Shown here in pieces: positions 28,943 to 39,184 of a stretch of DNA of 64,000 nt. A program made the translations under genes and the position numbers. The notes under the pieces are model-generated. The model saw only the letters and a program-made list of their open reading frames with translations. It searched no databases and had not been told where the DNA came from. Source of the DNA: Vreelandella olivaria (lineage in GTDB: Bacteria > Pseudomonadota > Gammaproteobacteria > Pseudomonadales > Halomonadaceae); assembly GCA_004295565.1 (NCBI GenBank), contig AP019416.1:1426001-1490000 (forward strand). Direction: 5' to 3'. Each line of letters begins with the position of its first letter. Position 1 is the first letter of the stretch.

Positions 28943-30343
28943 GCTTTTATTAGGCAGTGGCGCAGGCTTTTTCAGGTGACCGCACCGATGCGGCGGTAGC
29001 GGTAGTGGCGGAATTAATCAAGCGTCAGCAGCCCTCTGCCTTAGTGTTTGAAACCCTGGGAGAGCGGACGCTGGCGGCGGCTCATCGGGCCATGCGTGAC
29101 GACCCCGAAAGTGGGTTCGAGCCACTGCTGGATGAACTGTTGGCGCCAGTACTTCGGGATTGTCTGGATCACAATATTAAAGTGCTAGGTAACTTTGGCG
29201 CGGCTAACCCAACCGGGGCTTGTCAGGTTATCGCCGATCTGGCTAACCAGCTTGGGCGCGGGGATATACGCATTGCCCAGGTGCACGGTGATGATATTCG
29301 CCAGCAGTTACATAGTTTGGACTTACAGCGCTGGGAGGCCGAGCGGCTGGACATGCCGGGCGATGACGCCCTGATTTCAGCCAATGTCTACCTGGGGCCA
29401 AGGCGCTGGCTGAGGCGTTAGCCATGCAGGCGGATGTGGTGGTCACAGGCCGTGTTGCCGACCCGGCGCTGTTTTAGCGCCGCTGATGCACCACTTCGAT
29501 TGGCGTTGGGACGACTGGGATCGCCTGGCTTGCGGCATGATGGCGGGGCATTTAGCAGAGTGTGGCGCCCAGGTAAGCGGTGGCTACTTTGCCGATCCGG
29601 GCTTTAAAGACGTGCCCGGGCTCGCCACGGTGGGCTATCCGATTATTGAAGTGGAGCAGGATGGCAGCCTTATTATTACCAAGCCTGCCAATACCGGTGG
29701 CTGTGTTACCGAGCAAACGGTGAAAGAACAGCTGCTTTACGAAGTGCATGACCCGGCGAATTATCTAACCCCGGATGTCACGGTGGATCTTTCCCACGCC
29801 GAGGTGCGTCAGTTGTCACCCAACCGCGTGGCGGTGACGGGAATTCGCGGCAAGCCTGCGCCCGAGCGACTCAAAACCACCGTGTGCTATGAAGGCGGTT
29901 GGCAGGGCGAGGCGGAAATCTCCTATGCCGGCCCGAACGCCTTGGCAAGAGCGCAGCTTGCCGCCCAGGTACTGCGCGAACGATTGGTGTTTCGAGCTCC
30001 TGCCGAGCTGCGCACTCGTTTGGATATCATTGGCTTGGCCAGCGTATTTGATAGCGATAGCGGTGAGCTGCAGCGTAGCGCGTCAGCGTCTGCCAGTGGC
30101 GATTATCGGCTGCGGCTGGCGGCCGAGCACAGCGAGCGGCGCTGGGTGGTTCGCGCCACCCAGGAGCTATTGGCGCTTTATTGTGCCGGGCCTGCGGGCG
30201 GCGGCGGCGTGCGGCGTCAGTTTCAACGGCGAGTGTTTACGGCCTCATATTTGGTCAAACGTAGCGACGTTCATGCCCATGCCAGTCTGTTTGAATCGTC
30301 GCCGCTCGGCGAACGTAGGAGTGAACGTTATGCTGCATGCTGA
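28939..30343 (+). CDS. AtuA family protein (acyclic terpene utilization type, frameshifted)
   Basis: A member of the AtuA (DUF1446) family, first linked to acyclic terpene degradation in Pseudomonas; its biochemical role is unclear. After repair the N-terminus reads MELLLGSGAGFSGDRTDAAV. Then come ALVFETLGERTLAAAHRAMR, LGNFGAANPTGACQVI, VVVTGRVADPALF and YPIIEVEQDGSLIITKPANT, with GGCVTEQTVKEQLLYEVHDP, all family landmarks. Breaks near 28945, 28965, 29402 and 29475. About 468 codons. Translationally coupled to the upstream permease, so the imported substrate is probably what this pathway handles. Confidence 0.82.
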
Positions 30344-30680
30344 ACCCACGCAAACGGCGGTGCACCCGCATTCCTCGGTCACCCTTCATCAACTCGCCCA
30401 TGCCCGTGCAGGTGATAAGGGCGAGCGGCTCAATGTGGCGTTATTTGCCTATGACCCAGACCACTACACCACCTTACTGGAGCAGGTAACCGAGGAGCGG
30501 GTGCTGGCGCTGTTTGCCCACCGCGGTGCCAGCCGAGTGCGGCGTTACCCTTGCCTAATTTGGCGGGCATGAACTTCGTGATTGATGACGTGCTGGAAGG
30601 CGGTGTTAATGGCGCGCTCAATTTGGATGGGCATGGCAAGACGCTGTCGTTTTTGCTGTTAAGTCTGGAGATGAATATTT
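30330..30680 (+). CDS. AtuA C-terminal-like small protein (one frameshift)
   Basis: A short protein with the ferredoxin-like fold usually found at the end of AtuA proteins or as a separate partner: TLHQLAHARAGDKGERLNVA, LFAYDPDHYTTLLEQVTEER, then after a break near 30550 NLAGMNFVIDDVLEGGVNGA and LDGHGKTLSFLLLSLEM. The product is about 116 residues. It overlaps the AtuA stop by 14 bases, so the pair is coupled. Confidence 0.82.
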
Positions 30681-30813
30681 AGCCAGACCCTCGACTTAGG
30701 TGGTTATGACCTGCAGCCAAAGCCTCGGTGTACGCCTAGGGTGGGGGCCTGGTGGGCTTTGCCCGCAAAATCCTCTAGGATAGGCGGCTTTTTCAGACAG
30801 GATAACTGCGCAA

Positions 30814-32274
30814 ATGACCACTTCTGGGCAACCTCGTACCCAGTGGCTAGGCCGCTGGGGATTTATGTTGGCAGCCACCGGTTCTGCGGTAGGGCTGGGC
30901 AATATCTGGAAATTCCCCCTATATGACGGAGAGTACGGCGGCGGTGCCTTCGTGCTGGTTTATCTGCTGTGTATCCTGGCTGTGGGTGTACCGGTCATGA
31001 TGGCCGAAATCGCCTTTGGGCGGCGTGGCCGCGGTAGTCCAATTGATGCCGTACGCCGGGTAGTGAACGAGTCTGGGCGTTCATCGGCGTGGTCGCTGTT
31101 TGGTTGGATGTCGATGCTGTGCGGCTTTATGATCCTATCGTTTTATGTCGTGGTGGCGGGCTGGTCGTTCTCGTACCTCTGGAAAATGCTCACCGGCGGT
31201 TTGAGCGGCGGCACCGTTGAGGAACTGGCGGCCGTGTTTGGCGCTAATAATGCCAACCCTGGAATCTCGGTTTCTGGAGCACGCTGGTAACGCTGGCGAC
31301 CATGGTCATTGTTGGTAAAGGCGTGCAGGAGGGGATTGAGAAAAACGTCCGCTGGATGATGCCTGGCCTGGTGATCATGCTGCTCGTGCTGATTGTGTTT
31401 GGCGCATTCTCCGGCGGCTTTAGCGATGCCTTTGCGTTTCTGTTCTCGTTTAACACCGGCAGCCTATCCAGCGAGGGGATGCTGGCGGCGTTGGGACATG
31501 CGTTCTTTACGCTTTCGTTGGCTGCTGGCGCGATCATGACCTACGGCAGTTATCTGCCCAAAGACACCTCGATTGCCCGTACAACACTCGGCGTTGCCTT
31601 GGCGGATACGGTGGTTGCGCTGATGGCGGGGCTGGCCATTTTCCCGGTTATTTTGCCAATGGCATGAACCCGGAGAGGGCCCAGGGCTGATCTTTATGAG
31701 CCTGCCCATTGCGTTTCAAGCGATGCCGCTAGGTACGCTGTTTGGCATTCTTTTCTTTATCATGCTCTCTATGGCCGCGCTCACCTCGTCGATATCCATG
31801 GTCGAAGCGACGATATCGTGGCTATGCGATAGCAAAGGCTTCTCGCGGCGTTCGGCGGCGTGGAGCACGGGCATTGTGCTGTGGTTGATCAGCACGGCGG
31901 CGATGCTCTCGTTTAATGTCGGCGCCGACTGGACGCTGGCGGGTAAGACGTTCTTTGACTGGCTAGACTACCTGACGTCACGCTGGCTGATGCCGCTAGG
32001 TGGCCTGGGCACGGTCGTGATGGCGGGCTTTGTGCTCAACATCAATATCATGCGCGATGAGCTGGGCCTTAACCCGCGCCTTTATGCGCTTTGGCTGCTG
32101 ATGGCTCGCTATGTCAGCCCGCTCGGTATTCTGGTGATTTTTGCCAACGTGCTAGGGCTTTATAGCGTGACGTTTTCAGTGCACTGGCCTTGGCTCTTGG
32201 CGATTCTGGTCGCCATGGTGGTGCTGGGCGAAACGTTAAGCCCGCGGCTGCGCCAAGCGCTGAAAACAGTGTAA
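30814..32274 (+). CDS. Sodium:neurotransmitter symporter family transporter (frameshifted)
   Basis: An NSS/SNF-family Na+-coupled carrier, usually for amino acids or related compounds. The TM1 motif ATGSAVGLGNIWKFP is followed by GGGAFVLVYLLCILAVGVPV. TM6 region: LAALGHAFFTLSLAAGAIMT. Then AALTSSISMVEATISWLCDS and helix-rich C-terminal segments. About 487 codons. The stretch after FP is misread over a few codons because of two compensating run-length differences near 30920 and 30935 (normally YMTGE). Further breaks near 31265 and 31660. It converges with the following minus-strand gene, leaving 4 bases. Substrate unknown. Confidence 0.9.
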
Positions 32275-32278
32275 TACG

Positions 32279-33383
32279 CTACGGCGCCTGACCCGATAAC
32301 AAACGCTGCTGCTGAGCTTTGACCTCATCGCTGCGCAGCGGCGTTTGGCAGGTTGCAAACACCTCTGTTAAGAACCGCTTGCGTGAGCCTTTGTAGGTGC
32401 CGCTCAGTAGCGCCGCCTGAGTAAGTGCATTAAGCAGTGCTTTACGTGACTCGCCCGTCAGTTGCGCGTAGTCCTGTAGCGCGGCTGGCCAATCAACGTC
32501 GATCGCCTGTGGTTTATCAGGCAGGCTATTCAGCAGGCGAGCCAACAGCAGCACTAGGTTGGGGTGGGGTGTTGGTTGCGCATAATAAGCTCGCCAACGC
32601 CCTGGGCCACTAAGCGTCGGGTGTGTTCATCGCTGTTCGTTAGCGATTCCATCAAGTGCTTAACCAGGGCGGGGCCACGGGCCTGTAAATAAGCTTCTTG
32701 AATAATGCGTGCGGCAATCCAGGCGTTCCATACGGCGTATAGCGGCCCGGTTAATACGGGTAGAAAACCGCGCAGCGTCAGTCGTCCCAATAGCCGTCGC
32801 AGCAGTAAACGCAGTAGAAAGCTGCTTAAGCTGATTTTTAAGCGATAAAGCAGCGCTTTAAGCGTTAGCTTCCAGCCATGCAGGTAGGCGTGGGGGTCGA
32901 CGCCATAAATAAGGCTACCCGGGCTGGGATACTCCAACGCCGATCGGGAAACACCGTGAACAGTCAGCTGGATATCGGGTTCCAACGTTTCTGTTTGCCC
33001 ATAACGTAGACCTGCCAAGCGGGTAATATTCGCTACGCCGCGCAGCGTTCCAGTATAAAAGCCGATTTCCAGTGCGGTAACACAGCCTGCGATAGTCAGG
33101 TAGCCGGCCCAGTAGGGAAGTTGCTCCCTTAAACTCATATTCTCCCAGTGACCGGTGGCAAACTCACGCATCCCCCATTCGGCGCTACCAATCAGGGTGC
33201 CGGAAATCAGGCCAGCGAGCGCTGCCCAGGCGATGATCCAGCGCCGTGCTCGCTTCAAGGCATATGGGTCGGGGAAGCAAGTGCCGGGTGGCGGCGTAAA
33301 TAGCGCTGTACATAACGGCTAGCCCAACGTTGCGCTAGGCCAGGGGCTGGGGCGTACTCTTTATCTGGCCGAGTGAGAGACAT
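32279..33383 (-). CDS. Membrane protein of unknown function (frameshifted)
   Basis: One gene is proposed from three frames: an N-terminal cytoplasmic segment from the ATG at 33383 (SLTRPDKEYAPAPGLAQRWA, VQRYLRRHPALASPTHM), a two-helix part (ARRWIIAWAALAGLISGTLI; YWAGYLTIAGCVTALEIGFY), and a C-terminal soluble part joined across a break near 32560 (AQPTPHPNLVLLLARLLNSL). The other break is near 33262. About 367 codons. A basic, Leu-rich amphipathic stretch (LKALLYRLKISLSSFLLRLL) lies in the middle. I do not recognise the family with confidence, and its neighbours give no clue. Confidence 0.6.
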
Positions 33384-33439
33384 GAAAAAGCGCTTCCTGC
33401 GTTGGCGTCCGTTAAATCCGATAAACGTTAGGGTAACGG

Positions 33440-34742
33440 TTACGTACGCGAACTACACGCATCGATAGCGCCTGGGTGAGTGCCCACTTTCATTAGTTCG
33501 TCCCAGCGTGTGGTAAAGCGATTAGAGCGATGGGCGCAGCGTAACTGCCAGGCGGCTGGTGCATTCGTCATGCCAAAGCTGATTGTGCCTTGCCCCATGC
33601 GCTGGTTGATCTGATCAATGGTTGCCATCAAAACGGGTGGCGATCGCGGGCAGGTTGATGCAGTAACGACATTTGGTACTGTTCGGCATCTACTAAATCC
33701 AGCAGCATCACACCGGCCTTCATAAATTGGTAGCGGGGCGATGAATCCGCTCAAGACCTTGGCGGACGGCATCAAGGATCACCCGGGTATCGTCGCTGGG
33801 TGAGGGCAGGGCGATCAGCTCCTGCGGAAGTATTGCAACTGATCGCGACGATGACGGTTAGTGTTGAGAAATACCATCACCGCACGGGCTAAACTGCGCT
33901 GCTGGCGAAGTTTTTCAGCGCTGCGCTGGGCGTGACGGCGCAGCGCGTTATGCACCTCTGCAAACACACCGGTCGGTTGTCCGAAAGAGCGGGAGGTCAT
34001 AATGCGCTCTCGGGGCTTATCTAGCGCGTTCATCGTCAAACAGGGTACGCCGCGTAGCTCAAGCGCCGTACGCGCTAGTACCACCGAGAAGTGTTTGCGG
34101 AGCTGTTTTTCATTGCTTTCACGCAAGTCCCAGGCGGTGTTAACGCCGCCAATGGCCAAGCGCTCGGCAAGCCTGTGGCCGACGCCCCACGCTGCCCACC
34201 GGCGTACGTTTGAGCAACGCCTCCGTGGTGTGATCCTGCCCATTAAGTAAGCAAACGCCTTGGTAGAGAGGGTCTTTCTTGGCAAAGTGATTGGCCAGTT
34301 TGGCAAGCGTATGCGTGGGTGCCAGCCCAATACACACCGGCAAGCCCAAGTGCTGGCGTATTCGCTGGCGCAGGTGTCGCCCCAGCGCTTCACATTCTTG
34401 GCTGGTAAAGCCTTCTAAATAGACGAACATCTCATCTATTGAGTAGGGGGCCACCTCCGGGCAGGCATCGCGTAGTAATTGAGTCAGCCGCCTCGACATA
34501 TCGCCGTAGAGCTCGTAATTGGATGAAAGCAGGTGAATCTCTCCGCGCTGGCGTAGCCCTTCAAGCTTAAAGGCTGGCGTGCCCATGGGAATGTCCAGCG
34601 CTTTCAACTCCGCTGAACGGGCGATTACGCAGCCGTCGTTGTTTGACATCACCCCCACAGGCCTGCCTTCCAGCGCGGGCTGAAAAACCCGCTCGCAGCT
34701 TACGTAGAAGTTGTTGGCATCGATTAGACCGATCATCGCCAC
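33440..34742 (-). CDS. umuC: DNA polymerase V catalytic subunit UmuC (frameshifted)
   Basis: A Y-family translesion polymerase. The catalytic motifs are clear: GLIDANNFYVSCERVFQPAL at the N-terminus and SIDEMFVYLEG with the paired acidic residues. SNYELYGDMSRRLTQLLRDA is in the palm, SVGRRLAERLAIGGVNTAWD in the thumb. The C-terminal little finger has SRSFGQPTGVFAEVHNALRR, and the end NRFTTRWDELMKVGTHPG is typical. Breaks near 34175, 33830, 33745 and 33635. About 434 codons, a normal length. It follows umuD in an SOS operon. Confidence 0.93.
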
Positions 34743-34781
34743 CCCTCATCTCAAATAGGCGAGTTAGCGCAAAGAAGCGTG

Positions 34782-35219
34782 TCAACGTACATACTCGTGC
34801 ACAACGGCACGCACTACGCCCCATAGTTGGCAGTCGCTGCCTTCAAGAGGCAGCGGCGGATAGTTTGGGTGGCCCGAACATAGATGCGGCGTGCCCCGGT
34901 AAAGCGCGTAGCGTTTATCAATGCCTCGCCCTCCAGTATGGCGACCAGAATATGCCCCAGTCGCGGCTCAATACTACGATCAACCACCAGCAAGTCACCC
35001 TCGAAAATTCCCCACCCTCCATGCTGTCACCAGTGGCGGTGGCATAAAACGTCTCAGTAGGGTTTTAATCAGCCGTGTGTTGAGGTCTAGCGTGCATGGC
35101 TCGTAATCCTGGGCTGGCGAAGGAAAGCCACTAAAACCAGTGCGGCCGATAGACAGCGGCTGAGAGGTTAACGGCAAGGCTGGCGTTAAGTGAGCTGACT
35201 GGCCCGGCATCGTCGACAT
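34782..35219 (-). CDS. umuD: Error-prone repair protein UmuD (frameshifted)
   Basis: A RecA-triggered self-cleaving partner of UmuC. After repair: GFSGFPSPAQDYEPCTLDLN (cleavage-site region), then ATATGDSMEGGGIFEGDLLV with the catalytic Ser, and GEALIKRYALYRGTPHL with the catalytic Lys. It ends LWGVVRAVVHEYVR at 34782. Three run-length breaks (near 34905, 35015 and 35050) hide these residues in the raw frames; the Lys needs one A restored. The ATG at 35219 is used because the LexA box lies just upstream; the longer frame from 35261 would run through the operator. About 146 residues. Confidence 0.9.
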
Positions 35220-35233
35220 CCTGGTGTTTAAAA

Positions 35234-35253
35234 TATTGTATAAATATACAGTA
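35234..35253 (-). promoter_or_regulatory. LexA (SOS) box of umuDC
   Basis: Read toward umuD the site is TACTGTATATTTATACAATA, which differs from the gammaproteobacterial LexA consensus (TACTGTATATATATACAGTA) at only two bases. It lies 15 bases ahead of the chosen umuD start, so the operon should be induced by DNA damage. Confidence 0.92.
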
Positions 35254-35279
35254 TTTTGCATGGCGAAGGAAAATGCAAG

Positions 35280-35407
35280 GGTCGCGAGCTAAAGCTGCCT
35301 CCCACAAGGGGCTATCAGGCTGGCAGTTTATTGTGGGAGGCCGCTTCAGCGGGCGAACGGGTATCCGGCTGGAAGCTTGAAGGGTCGCGAGCTAAAGCTA
35401 TCTCCCA
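35280..35407. repeat. REP-type palindromic repeat cluster 1 (three units)
   Basis: Three units of about 26 bases in alternating orientation: minus at 35280-35306, plus at 35332-35357 (TGTGGGAGGCCGCTTCAGCG...), minus at 35383-35407. Each has a TGTGGGAGG head and a small GC-rich hairpin, as in REP elements of gammaproteobacteria. The spacers (CTATCAGGCTGGCAGTTTAT and a GTATCCGGCTGGAAGCTTGA type) recur in cluster 2, so both derive from one composite element. Confidence 0.85.
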
Positions 35408-35416
35408 GTGGTTAGG

Positions 35417-35617
35417 TTACTGGACTTTAGGCAGCATGGCTTTTAGCAAAGGCCAAGCACCTTGCTTTGATGCATCCAAAATCACAATTTCAGCAATTGA
35501 GCCGTCTTCTGCATAACTGATATGCGTATGCCAATCTTGAGAAACCTCTTTCGTGATCGGCTTCTCGGATAAATGGAGTACCAAAATATCATCGGCCTCA
35601 TCATAGGTCGTTCTCAT
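35417..35617 (-). CDS. DUF2283 family small protein
   Basis: A 66-residue protein, RTTYDEADDILVLHLSEKPI followed by HISYAEDGSIAEIVILDASK, the DUF2283 pattern. The ATG at 35617 follows GGAGGAAATGTC. The start overlaps the stop of the DUF4258-like gene by ATGA, so the two are coupled. DUF2283 genes commonly pair with DUF4258 genes, and such pairs are suspected, not proven, toxin-antitoxin modules. Confidence 0.85.
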   Translation of the reverse strand: MRTTYDEADDILVLHLSEKPITKEVSQDWHTHISYAEDGSIAEIVILDASKQGAWPLLKAMLPKVQ

Positions 35618-35873
35618 GACATTTCCTCCCATTCAAAGTGGTGCATGACAGTCTTAACAATTAGCTGATTTTCCAACACTACTGCTGCACAAACGAGATT
35701 ATCGGTGCGCTGAGTGAACGCTTTAGCGATCCATAGCCTAGCTTGATCTTTATAGCGGGTTTCACCCGTTTCTAGCAGCTCACATAGCTGTGCTTCATCA
35801 ATTTCCTTTGTTGCATACGTTCCCGCGCGTGGCGTGTAACGTGCACATTGCGCTTAAAACGATTGGAATACAT
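35614..35873 (-). CDS. DUF4258-like small protein (one frameshift)
   Basis: After repair of a break near 35808: YSNRFKRNVHVTRHARERMQ, then QLCELLETGETRYKDQARLW, then TDNLVCAAVVLENQLIVKTV and a C-terminal MHHFEWEEMS. The H-A-R-E-R-M opening and the VK-T-V-M end match DUF4258, a family related in form to RelE/BrnT-type toxins. About 86 codons from the ATG at 35873, coupled to the DUF2283 gene. Lies between two REP clusters. Confidence 0.75.
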
Positions 35874-35992
35874 TACAACCGCGCCCTTGGCTAGATGTCA
35901 TGGATACACTTTTTGTACATCAATAGTTTTATTGAAGAAGCAAAGCATTTAACAGATGAGAATAGCATATAGCCACAGAGCTGAATGCATGT

Positions 35993-36196
35993 TGTGGGAG
36001 GTCACTTCAGCGGGCGAACAGATGTATCCGGCTGGAAGTTTGAAGGGTCGCGAGCTAAAGCTGCCTCCCACAAAGGGGCGCTATCAGGCTGGCAGTTTAT
36101 TGTGGGAGGCCGCTTCAGCGGGCGAAGGTGCCACAGGCACCCCTTCGTCGGATGAGACTGGTAGCCTGAACAGTCGCGAGCTAAAGCTCCCTCACA
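35993..36196. repeat. REP-type palindromic repeat cluster 2 (four units)
   Basis: Units at 35993-36018 (plus), 36046-36072 (minus), 36101-36126 (plus) and 36172-36196 (minus), alternating as in BIME structures. Units 2 and 3 and their spacer are nearly identical to units in cluster 1. A GGTGCC-ACA-GGCACC hairpin follows unit 3. The 87-codon frame across this region is repeat sequence, not a gene. Confidence 0.85.
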
Positions 36197-36273
36197 ACTG
36201 CCTTCCTCATACGCAGTGACCAAATTGGAAATAGGAATGATATGCTTAAGGCATCTTAAAAGGAGGTTACGGC

Positions 36274-37675
36274 ATGCACGTCTTCGCTAAATCCTGGCGC
36301 TTAACCACTGGGCTTTCGGCTCTGTTGCTCTCAGGCACGGTAAGTGCCTCGTCCGAGCAGCTTGAAGCGGATCTCCGCCAACGCATGGCAGGCGAAAACG
36401 ATAGACTCACCTTTAGCCGTATTTACGAAGACGAAGCGACGCAGCGCTATATCGCTGAAGAAGTGGCGATCACACATACCAATGGTGATGTGATTACCAT
36501 CGAGCGCTACAGCGTCGAAGGAGACTATGAGCGCCCCGACCAAGTGGTGATGGATGGCATCGCGGTCAGGGAGGCAGCACAATCAGCGCCACTTCTCAGC
36601 ATCGCGACACTAGTGCTCCCCGAACCATCCCGGGCAGTATTCTCCACCGAGGACGTGGATCAGGCAGTGGAAAATGTCGCTTTCAAGGCCATGACCGCTC
36701 GCGATATCACGCTCCGGCTAGATGGGGGTGTAACCGAGAGTGTTTTGGACGACATGAACACGACTTACCCGGAAGGCCAAATCCACATCAGTGGGTTTAC
36801 CCTGGAAGGGTTGAGTCGCAACGCCCTGCAGCTTCTAGAAATAGAGGACGTCAGCGCCGAACTCACAGACCTGGAGAGTGGCATCACCTCTGAACTCGCG
36901 CTGGCGAATCTCCGTATTGAACAGCTGGTCGGGTTAGACCGCACCGGGGAAGAAAGCGTTGAGCACGCCGAGCTGAACGGCTTCAGCCTGATCGGCGACA
37001 ACTGGCAGGCTGTGCTTGAGCGACTCTGGGTAAACGGCAGTAGCTATAGCGGCGACGCGGGCTTTGAGGGAGCTTATTTCGATGTCGCCGAACTGATTCA
37101 CCTTGTGCCCCTGAAGACCGCCAAGCATTTCAGAGCCTGAGCAATGTCCTTACCGGGGCACCGGACAGCTGAGAGCCGATGGATATAGCCACTCCCGCTG
37201 GGAAGAAACAGGCAAGGAAAACCGACTGATATCCGAAGGCGCCTTGACCTTGGCTGGCGCCGCCGGGCTGGAATTCACCATGAACCTTCCCATCACACTG
37301 CCTGCTGGCACCACTATCGAGCAGGCCACGCGCAACCCCGCGCTTTTGGAGTCGGCAACCCTGAATGGCGGCGACCTCGTTGTTACTTACTCTGATGAAG
37401 GAATGCTGCCACGTTTAGCGACCGAACTAGCCGCCCAGCAGGGGGGCAACGAAGAGCGGGTGATCTCCCAAACCCTGGCCCAGGCTCAGCAGCTTGGTCA
37501 GTTATTCGGCCCGCAGGTCACCAAACTGATGACGGCAATGGTCGATATCATGGCCGGTTATTCCCAGCAGCTCACTGTTAATGTAGGGCTACCCAACCCC
37601 TTTACCTTTAATCAGCTCATAATGAACCCGATGGGGAGCGCAGAGCAGCTAAGGTTTACCTTTGAGTTAGAGTAG
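36274..37675 (+). CDS. Putative exported protein of unknown function (frameshifted)
   Basis: Starts with a signal peptide (HVFAKSWRLTTGLSALLLSG, cleavage near VSASSEQ) after a strong AAAAGGAGG site. The mature part is acidic and rich in beta-like repeats (DITLRLDGGVTESVLDDMNT, ISGFTLEGLSRNALQLLEIE). The C-terminal third, after breaks near 37137 and 37170, has LAGAAGLEFTMNLPITLPAG, TLNGGDLVVTYSDEGMLPRL and a final NVGLPNPFTFNQLIMNPMGS. About 467 codons. No transmembrane segment after the signal. I do not recognise the family; a periplasmic location is likely. Confidence 0.7.
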
Positions 37676-37749
37676 CCTCGTAAGGCGCTTGATTGTCCAT
37701 TCGGTCAGCATTTTATGCCCCATGCAACATGAAGCACGTTCATGTACGA

Positions 37750-37792
37750 CCTGACGCGGATGCGATGAAAGTCGCGTCAGGCTGCGTTATGA
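37750..37792 (+). promoter_or_regulatory. Probable glyA promoter with inverted repeat
   Basis: CCTGACGCG (37750-37758) and CGCGTCAGG (37773-37781) form a perfect 9-base inverted repeat that ends five bases before TATGAT (37787-37792), a good -10 box. The repeat occupies the -35 region, so it may be an operator. No PurR or MetR consensus was convincingly matched. Confidence 0.45.
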
Positions 37793-37845
37793 TAGCGCCC
37801 TCGCTTCTCCCATGATGACCCTTTCTCGTTACGAGGTTCCCGCCG

Positions 37846-39111
37846 ATGTTCAGCCGCGATATGACAATTGCCGGATTCGATGATGTGCTGTTTGATGCCA
37901 TGCAGAAAGAAGTGGAGCGCCAAGAGGCCCACATCGAACTGATCGCTTCCGAAAACTACGCCAGCCCCCGCGTACTCGAAGCTCAGGGCAGCCAGCTGAC
38001 CAATAAATACGCTGAGGGCTACCCCGGTAAGCGCTACTACGGCGGCTGTGAGTTCGTCGATATCGCTGAAAACCTGGCCATTGATTACGCCAAAGAGCTG
38101 TTCGGCGCCACCTACGTAAACGTTCAACCCCACTCCGGCTCGCAAGCCAACAGCGCGGTGTTCCAAGCGCTGGTTAAGCCAGGCGACACCATTTTAGGCA
38201 TGAGCCTGGATGCAGGCGGCCACCTGACCCACGGTGCCAAGCCTAATTTTTCCGGCAAGCACTACAACGCCATTCAGTACGGTCTGGATGAGCAGGGGTT
38301 AATTGATTACGCTCAAGTGGCCCAGCTTGCTCGCGAGCACAAACCCAAAATGATCATCGCCGGTTTCTCAGCCTATTCACAAATTGTCGATTGGGCCAAG
38401 TTCCGTGAAATCGCCGACGAAGTAGGTGCTTACTTACTGGTTGATATGGCTCATGTCTCTGGTCTGGTAGCGGCGGGCGTTTATCCCAGCCCCTTGCCGC
38501 ATGCCCATGTGGTCACCTCCACGACCCACAAAACCCTACGCGGCCCACGCAGTGGCGTGATTCTCTCGGCGGAAAACGACGCTGATATCGAGAAGAAGCT
38601 ACAGTCAGCGGTTTTCCCCGGCGGCCAGGGCGGCCCCTTGATGCACGTAATCGCGGCGAAAGCGATCTGCTTCAAAGAGGCGATGGAGCCCGAGTTCAAA
38701 ACCTACCAACAGCAGGTAGTTAAGAACGCCCAGGCAATGGCCAAGGTGTTTATCGATCGCGGTTACGACATCGTCTCCGGCGGCACCGAAGACCACCTCT
38801 TCCTGCTTTCGCTGATCAAACAGGGCGTAACCGGCAAAGACGCCGACGCTGCTTTGGGTCGTGCCCACATCACCGTGAACAAGAACGCTGTGCCTAACGA
38901 CCCGCAAAGCCCGTTTGTCACCTCTGGGCTGCGTATTGGCACCCCAGCAGTGACCACGCGCGGTTTCGGTGAACAAGAGTGTAGTACCTTGGCAGGCTGG
39001 ATCTGCGACATTCTGGACGTACTGGCCAAAGGCGACGACACCAGCGCCATCGAAGCCCAGGTGCTGGATCAAGTGGCCAAGGTTTGTGCACGGCTTCCGG
39101 TTTATAAATAA
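37846..39111 (+). CDS. glyA: Serine hydroxymethyltransferase GlyA
   Basis: A PLP enzyme interconverting serine and glycine with tetrahydrofolate, the main source of one-carbon units. Intact, 421 residues. Landmarks: [73 protein letters not shown], and the PLP Lys in [13 protein letters not shown]. The start is the ATG at 37846 (FSRDMTIAG); an internal Met at codon 6 is a possible alternative. Monocistronic, with its own terminator. Confidence 0.98.
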   Translation: MFSRDMTIAGFDDVLFDAMQKEVERQEAHIELIASENYASPRVLEAQGSQLTNKYAEGYPGKRYYGGCEFVDIAENLAIDYAKELFGATYVNVQPHSGSQANSAVFQALVKPGDTILGMSLDAGGHLTHGAKPNFSGKHYNAIQYGLDEQGLIDYAQVAQLAREHKPKMIIAGFSAYSQIVDWAKFREIADEVGAYLLVDMAHVSGLVAAGVYPSPLPHAHVVTSTTHKTLRGPRSGVILSAENDADIEKKLQSAVFPGGQGGPLMHVIAAKAICFKEAMEPEFKTYQQQVVKNAQAMAKVFIDRGYDIVSGGTEDHLFLLSLIKQGVTGKDADAALGRAHITVNKNAVPNDPQSPFVTSGLRIGTPAVTTRGFGEQECSTLAGWICDILDVLAKGDDTSAIEAQVLDQVAKVCARLPVYK

Positions 39112-39149
39112 GCAGCTGTCACCAGTTTTAAGCGAATGATAGCCTCACG

Positions 39150-39184
39150 GAACGGGTGACCCATTAGGGTCGCCCGTTCTTTAT
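39150..39184 (+). terminator. Terminator after glyA
   Basis: GAACGGGTGACCC pairs with GGGTCGCCCGTTC apart from one mismatch, around an ATTA loop, followed by TTTATT. Confidence 0.8.

Noticed and set aside
32279-33258. Two separate genes of 91 and 234 codons
   Set aside because: A one-base repair near 32560 joins them without a gap, and a similar repair near 33262 adds a natural N-terminus, so one gene is more likely.
35956-36219. An 87-codon open frame
   Set aside because: Consists almost entirely of REP units and spacers.
37680-37845. A glycine riboswitch ahead of glyA
   Set aside because: The inverted repeat lies in the promoter region, before the likely transcript start, and the conserved riboswitch core is absent.
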